Positions 7,438 through 10,502 of a stretch of DNA of 10,502 nucleotides are shown in pieces. Under the pieces are notes generated by a model. That model was not told where the DNA came from, did not search any database, and saw only the letters and a list, made by a program, of their open reading frames with translations. Both the position numbers and the translations under genes were made by a program. This DNA comes from Pinguiococcus pyrenoidosus (taxonomy: Eukaryota > Sar > Pinguiophyceae > Pinguiochrysidales > Pinguiochrysidaceae). Location: contig JAAMXY010002637.1 of NCBI GenBank assembly GCA_019677205.1, positions 1 through 10,502 of the forward strand. Reading direction: 5' to 3'. How positions within the stretch are numbered: position 1 is the stretch's first letter; every line of letters starts with the position of its first letter.

Positions 7438-7877
7438 CGACGCGCTGGTCATGCTGATGGGTAGGCGAGATGAAAGCCAGTCCCCTCCTGGAAACGAGCG
7501 ATGAAGAGCGCCCGTGGAAAGGCTTACGTCACAGGAAGAGATACCCAAGGCAGCAATTCTGTGAGTTCATGATCCTACTCACAGTGCGTCTAGTCTTCCG
7601 CAGTTTCTACCCTTGCTAACAACTCCAAAACTTCGTCACCCGTCAACACTTCAAAAAGTGATCCGCTCTAACTCCCCTGGCGTCCTTCACGCCCATCCGC
7701 CTTCTTGTGCGCCGCATTCAGCGGGTTCCTTCGCCCGTCTGTGCGCCACACGCCAATCCTAAACCTTCCTAACATCCCGTCCGCTGCTTTTGTCTTTCGG
7801 CCAGGCTCCATCTTCCCTCGAGCCCGCTGGGGCTGTGGAGGCAAAGGCGCTTCCGACGCTGCCCTAGCTCTCTGCGG
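7438..7877. other. Convergent 3' intergenic region, no gene seen
   Basis: These 440 bp lie between the convergent stop codons of the TraB-family and mannosidase genes. I find no convincing coding frame and no tRNA. The middle part (about 7600-7810) is pyrimidine-rich on the plus strand. One hairpin-forming, intron-like element lies at 7559-7584. Both 3' untranslated regions are presumably here. Confidence 0.6.
7559..7584 (+). repeat. 8-bp inverted repeat whose ends mimic splice sites
   Basis: CTGTGAGT (7559-7566) and ACTCACAG (7577-7584) form a perfect 8-bp stem with a 10-nt loop. The piece 7561-7584 begins GTGAGT and ends CACAG, so it also looks like a 24-nt intron. It may be a 3' hairpin or a chance palindrome. 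Confidence 0.5.
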
Positions 7878-9492
7878 CTAGGAAAAGATGGGAAAGATGT
7901 GGGCCTCCGTGCTCAGCACGTTATCGTGCAAGTCAAGAGCATCTTCGCTGCTGAAGAGCAGGAACAGGTACTTCAGCGTCTCTCCAGTGAAGAAGGTCTC
8001 CATGTTGTCGCGGACGCCCGGGAACTCGCGATTCAGGACGTTGTTGACGCCAGCGTATCCCCCGGTGGGTACTCGGCAGTACTGCTCGATGGCTTCAAAG
8101 ATGCGCCACCCGTAGTCCCGATACTTCTGGTGCCCCGTCGCCCTGTGGAGTAAGAAGAGGCTCTCGACAACCTCGGGTCGGAGAATGTAGTGGGCATCGG
8201 CATGCTTGATGAAGATGTCGGCATCTTTGGTCGGCTGGCCCTTGCTGGGCTTGCCCAGCTCTGCCGTCTCGAAGTGAGCAATCTCCGGGCCTAGTCCCGT
8301 GGGAGTGCTGTTGTACAGCTGGTAGCACGTCTCCATGAGCTCCTCCGCCAGCTCCAGCGTCTCCCTGAGGTCCGCTGGGCTCCTGCCAATGCCGTGGAGC
8401 ACGCCCAGGGCGAGCGTGCCGGGGAGGAAGCAGACCAGATGGTCCATTTTCGCGTGGAAACCGCCGGAGGCGCCGTGGAGCTCCCCAACGAAGAATCGGC
8501 TCCGGTGCTTCGTTGTGCGCACGAGGTGAGTTTTGATGGCGTCGACCGCATCCAGGTAGGCGGCGCGGAACTTCACTGCCTTCTTTCCGCTCAGAAGGAA
8601 CTGCTTAAGCAGGTACTCGTAGTAGCTGTCGCCGCGCGCCCCCAGCGACACCACCCCGGCACGGAACTGTCCAGTCACCGGGCTGATGAAAAGCGGCAGG
8701 ACGTGGCGGACTTCGGACTGCAGCGTCTTGGACGCGCGGAACACCGCTTCCATCGCCTCGTCCGCTTCGCTCGCATACCTTGCTTCTCCCGTCACGTTCG
8801 AGAGGTACTTGAATTCCAGCTGGATGGACGTCGCCTCGCTGAGGCTGGAATCCCGCGCCACCGCCTCGGCGATGCCGGTCCGGAGATTGACGTCGCTGAA
8901 GGGCACCCCGGATGTTGACGACTCCAGGCCCGGCATCAGGCGGCTGCCGAGCTCCCGGGCCTTGTCCAGCAGGGCCGCGTCCCCGGAGAGATGGAAGGCC
9001 GAGAGCAGGCCCCCGAGGCAGCGAATGCTGATCTCGAAGAGGTTCACGAACACATTGGTGTCGAACGTCAGGTGCCGCTCCACCCACTCCACGCCGCGGT
9101 GGAAGTCTTCGTGCATGTTCATGAGCCACAGGGTGTCCAGACTGTCCACGATGGTCAAGCCCAGGCTCCTGTTGCTCGTCCAGTTGCGCGCTGACTGCGC
9201 ATGCGGCAGCAGCTCGTCCGCGCCCCAGGCAAAGCGGCTGTAGCCCCACCAAGCGTGCTGCAGCGCCGCTCGCACGGCCTCTCGACGCCGCTCATTCGAC
9301 ACCGGCTGCTCCCTGCAAAGCGACACGTCCATCAGAATCACTTTTCCACGTGCCTGGGAAGGCACCGCGCAGCCCGGCTCGCTGTGCATAAGACACCTAC
9401 CCGATGGCGAAGCAGACGTCCCCGGCTCCGCAGAAAGGGTCGCCGGCCACGGCGGCGCGGAGCGCCGCGAGCAGCAGCAGGAGGCGCCTCAT
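7878..9492 (-). CDS. GH47 class I alpha-1,2-mannosidase (ER mannosidase I type), two exons, 508 residues
   Basis: This enzyme trims alpha-1,2-linked mannose from N-glycans in the ER or early Golgi. Exons on the minus strand are 9492-9401 and 9312-7878. The 88-nt intron has donor GTAGGT and acceptor CTTTGCAG and splits a Gly codon. The first exon encodes a signal or anchor sequence (MRRLLLLLAALRAAVAG). Family hallmarks in order: NLFEISIRCLGG with Glu124, ARGDSYYEYLLKQF with Asp259, KMDHLVCFLPGTLALG with Cys325, METCYQ with Cys360 (the conserved disulfide pair), LRPEVVESLF with Glu411, GETLKYLFLLFS, and the calcium-binding STEAH with Thr499 close to the C-terminus. The intact LRPE and STEAH blocks favour an active ER mannosidase I over a degradation lectin of the EDEM group. 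Length is typical of the catalytic domain with a short leader. An alternative acceptor would add 23 residues after residue 31. Confidence 0.93.
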
Positions 9493-10035
9493 GACTCTGC
9501 AGTGCCTATGCGGGCCCAACGCATGCCCGTCAAGTCCGGCTCGCGCACCGTATCGGCGCCGAGCACCCGACGAGAGAGGCGTTAGGAGAGGAAAGCTCTT
9601 GTCCAGCTGAACAATGCGCAGATAGGACCACAAACTGCTCGTTGGCGTCCCCCGCTCCGAAACGCGCCGGCGCACGTACCTTTTTCGGGTGGGTTTCCGT
9701 CAGCGGAAGTGGCGTCCGCCACACCAAGCCTTCTTCTACAGGACAATGTGCGTGCTCTCGTAAACCAGGGGGTATAGTCATAGAATCCTTGACGACACTC
9801 CTATTATTCGCTTACATTTACAGTCGGACTTGTCAAAGTCATCGACTCTGATGTAGCAATGCAATGCCATTCAACATAATTCTGAATTCCAAATAGTCTA
9901 TCATCACAGGTCCGGAATTTCGAAGGAATCCGGAAGACTGGGGCGGAGAAATTCAAAGCGCCCTCTCCGCTTCGGCGGCGTCTTGGAGATGTAGTGTCGG
10001 ACTTTCCCGGACTTTTGCTGCCAGGACTGTCGCCG
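9493..10035. promoter_or_regulatory. Divergent intergenic region between the mannosidase and secreted-protein genes
   Basis: These 543 bp hold no convincing gene. They must contain both promoters. Positions about 9780-9910 are clearly more AT-rich than the surroundings. Two TCCGGA palindromes (9911-9916 and 9929-9934) lie about 100-125 bp before the rightward start codon, 18 bp apart. I see no TATA box placed convincingly for either gene. Confidence 0.5.
9911..9934. repeat. Paired TCCGGA palindromes
   Basis: TCCGGA occurs at 9911-9916 and 9929-9934 around an AATTTCGAAGGA centre, giving an imperfect dyad. It could bind a dimeric factor upstream of the right-end gene. The evidence is pattern only. 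Confidence 0.4.
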
Positions 10036-10502
10036 ATGCTGCTCTGCTTGGTGTGCTGGCTGAGCGGAGTGGCGGGCGCCGTTGCACAGGGTCGGACGAC
10101 GGCGTCTTTCTCCGCGGACGTGCAGATCCGATCCCGGAGCGACGTGAACACGGACCATCTCATCGAGCTCAAGTCCAAGTTCTACATCGAGGACGGCGAG
10201 ACCCTCCAGCTGCCCGTGGAAGTGCCCAAGGAGCCCATCGGGATCGACACGTCTCTCCCAGCGCGCATTACCCAGGTGAGGGCTGCTGCAGGGTCTGTCT
10301 TAGGACGGCGCCTCTCCGGCTCATCGAGACACCTTTCATGGGCTTTGTCAGCTGTCGTCGCCGACGCCCAATGGAGAGTATACTGTGGGCGACGAGGTTT
10401 TCATCGACGTGGCCTTCTCGGATGTGGTCACCGTGACAGGGGGACCACGGCTGCGGATGCGCACGGGATGCAGTACCTCGGCGTGCCACACGCGGGAGAT
10501 CC
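10036..10502 (+). CDS. Secreted or surface protein with a cadherin-like/Ig-like repeat, 5' part only
   Basis: Exon 1 is 10036-10275. The intron is 10276-10351 (76 nt, CAG|GTGAGG to TTTGTCAG, phase 0). Exon 2 starts at 10352 and runs off the window, so the gene is incomplete. The N-terminus MLLCLVCWLSGVAGAVA is a good signal peptide. Exon 2 reads SPTPNGEYTVGDEVFIDVAF and then VTVTGGPRLRMRTG. This resembles beta-sandwich repeats of the form 'NGtY.vGd.I.i.V.Fs..V.VtG.P.L.l.tG', found in large extracellular bacterial and protist proteins. Two cysteines follow closely (GCSTSAC). Such proteins are usually long, repetitive and adhesive. Function here is inferred from the motif only. Confidence 0.75.
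   Translation, partial: MLLCLVCWLSGVAGAVAQGRTTASFSADVQIRSRSDVNTDHLIELKSKFYIEDGETLQLPVEVPKEPIGIDTSLPARITQVRAAAGSVLGRRLSGSSRHLSWALSAVVADAQWRVYCGRRGFHRRGLLGCGHRDRGTTAADAHGMQYLGVPHAGD

Noticed and set aside
9397-9675. Longer mannosidase N-terminus starting at 9675
   Set aside because: The extra 61 residues have no targeting character, and the internal ATG at 9492 gives a standard signal sequence right at the N-terminus.
9804-10178. 124-residue minus-strand frame near the right end
   Set aside because: It overlaps the signal peptide exon of the rightward gene, shows no coding bias and has no recognisable motif.
1-10502. CRISPR arrays, transposons, tRNA or rRNA genes, and bacterial operons or defence systems
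   Set aside because: No repeat-spacer pattern, terminal repeats, transposase motifs or RNA gene signatures were seen, and the intron-split genes mark this as eukaryotic nuclear DNA.

Overview
The window looks like nuclear DNA of a unicellular eukaryote (protist or alga), not of a bacterium. Three of the five genes are split by short GT-AG introns that join frames cleanly. The sure ones are about 35 to 133 nt. One gene encodes an endomembrane enzyme, an ER/Golgi-type class I alpha-mannosidase (GH47). GC is fairly high and coding third positions favour G/C. I cannot name the species or lineage from the sequence.

Layout, left to right. (1) 225-3840, plus strand: a multi-exon gene for a protein of about 1000 residues that I do not recognise, with a basic coiled-coil N-terminus. 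An E2F-like site lies just upstream. (2) 3994-5703, minus strand, convergent with gene 1: an intronless gene for a 569-residue, almost proline-free coiled-coil protein. (3) 5704-6032: a compact divergent promoter with two E2F-type cores and several palindromes. (4) 6033-7437, plus strand: a three-exon TraB/PrgY-family protein with a signal-like N-terminus and C-terminal hydrophobic segments. (5) 7438-7877: convergent 3' intergenic DNA. (6) 7878-9492, minus strand: a two-exon GH47 alpha-1,2-mannosidase. (7) 9493-10035: a divergent intergenic region. (8) 10036 to the right edge, plus strand: the start of a secreted or cell-surface protein with a beta-sandwich repeat, cut by the window end.

No operon-like logic or mobile element is visible, and nothing proves that the genes act together. 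The most suggestive link is that genes 1 and 2 both have E2F-like sites upstream. This hints at cell-cycle control of an unidentified coiled-coil pair, but it is inference. The mannosidase and the right-end secreted protein both belong to the secretory pathway, which may be no more than chance. All exon joins were worked out by eye from frame continuity and splice signals and have not been confirmed with transcripts.
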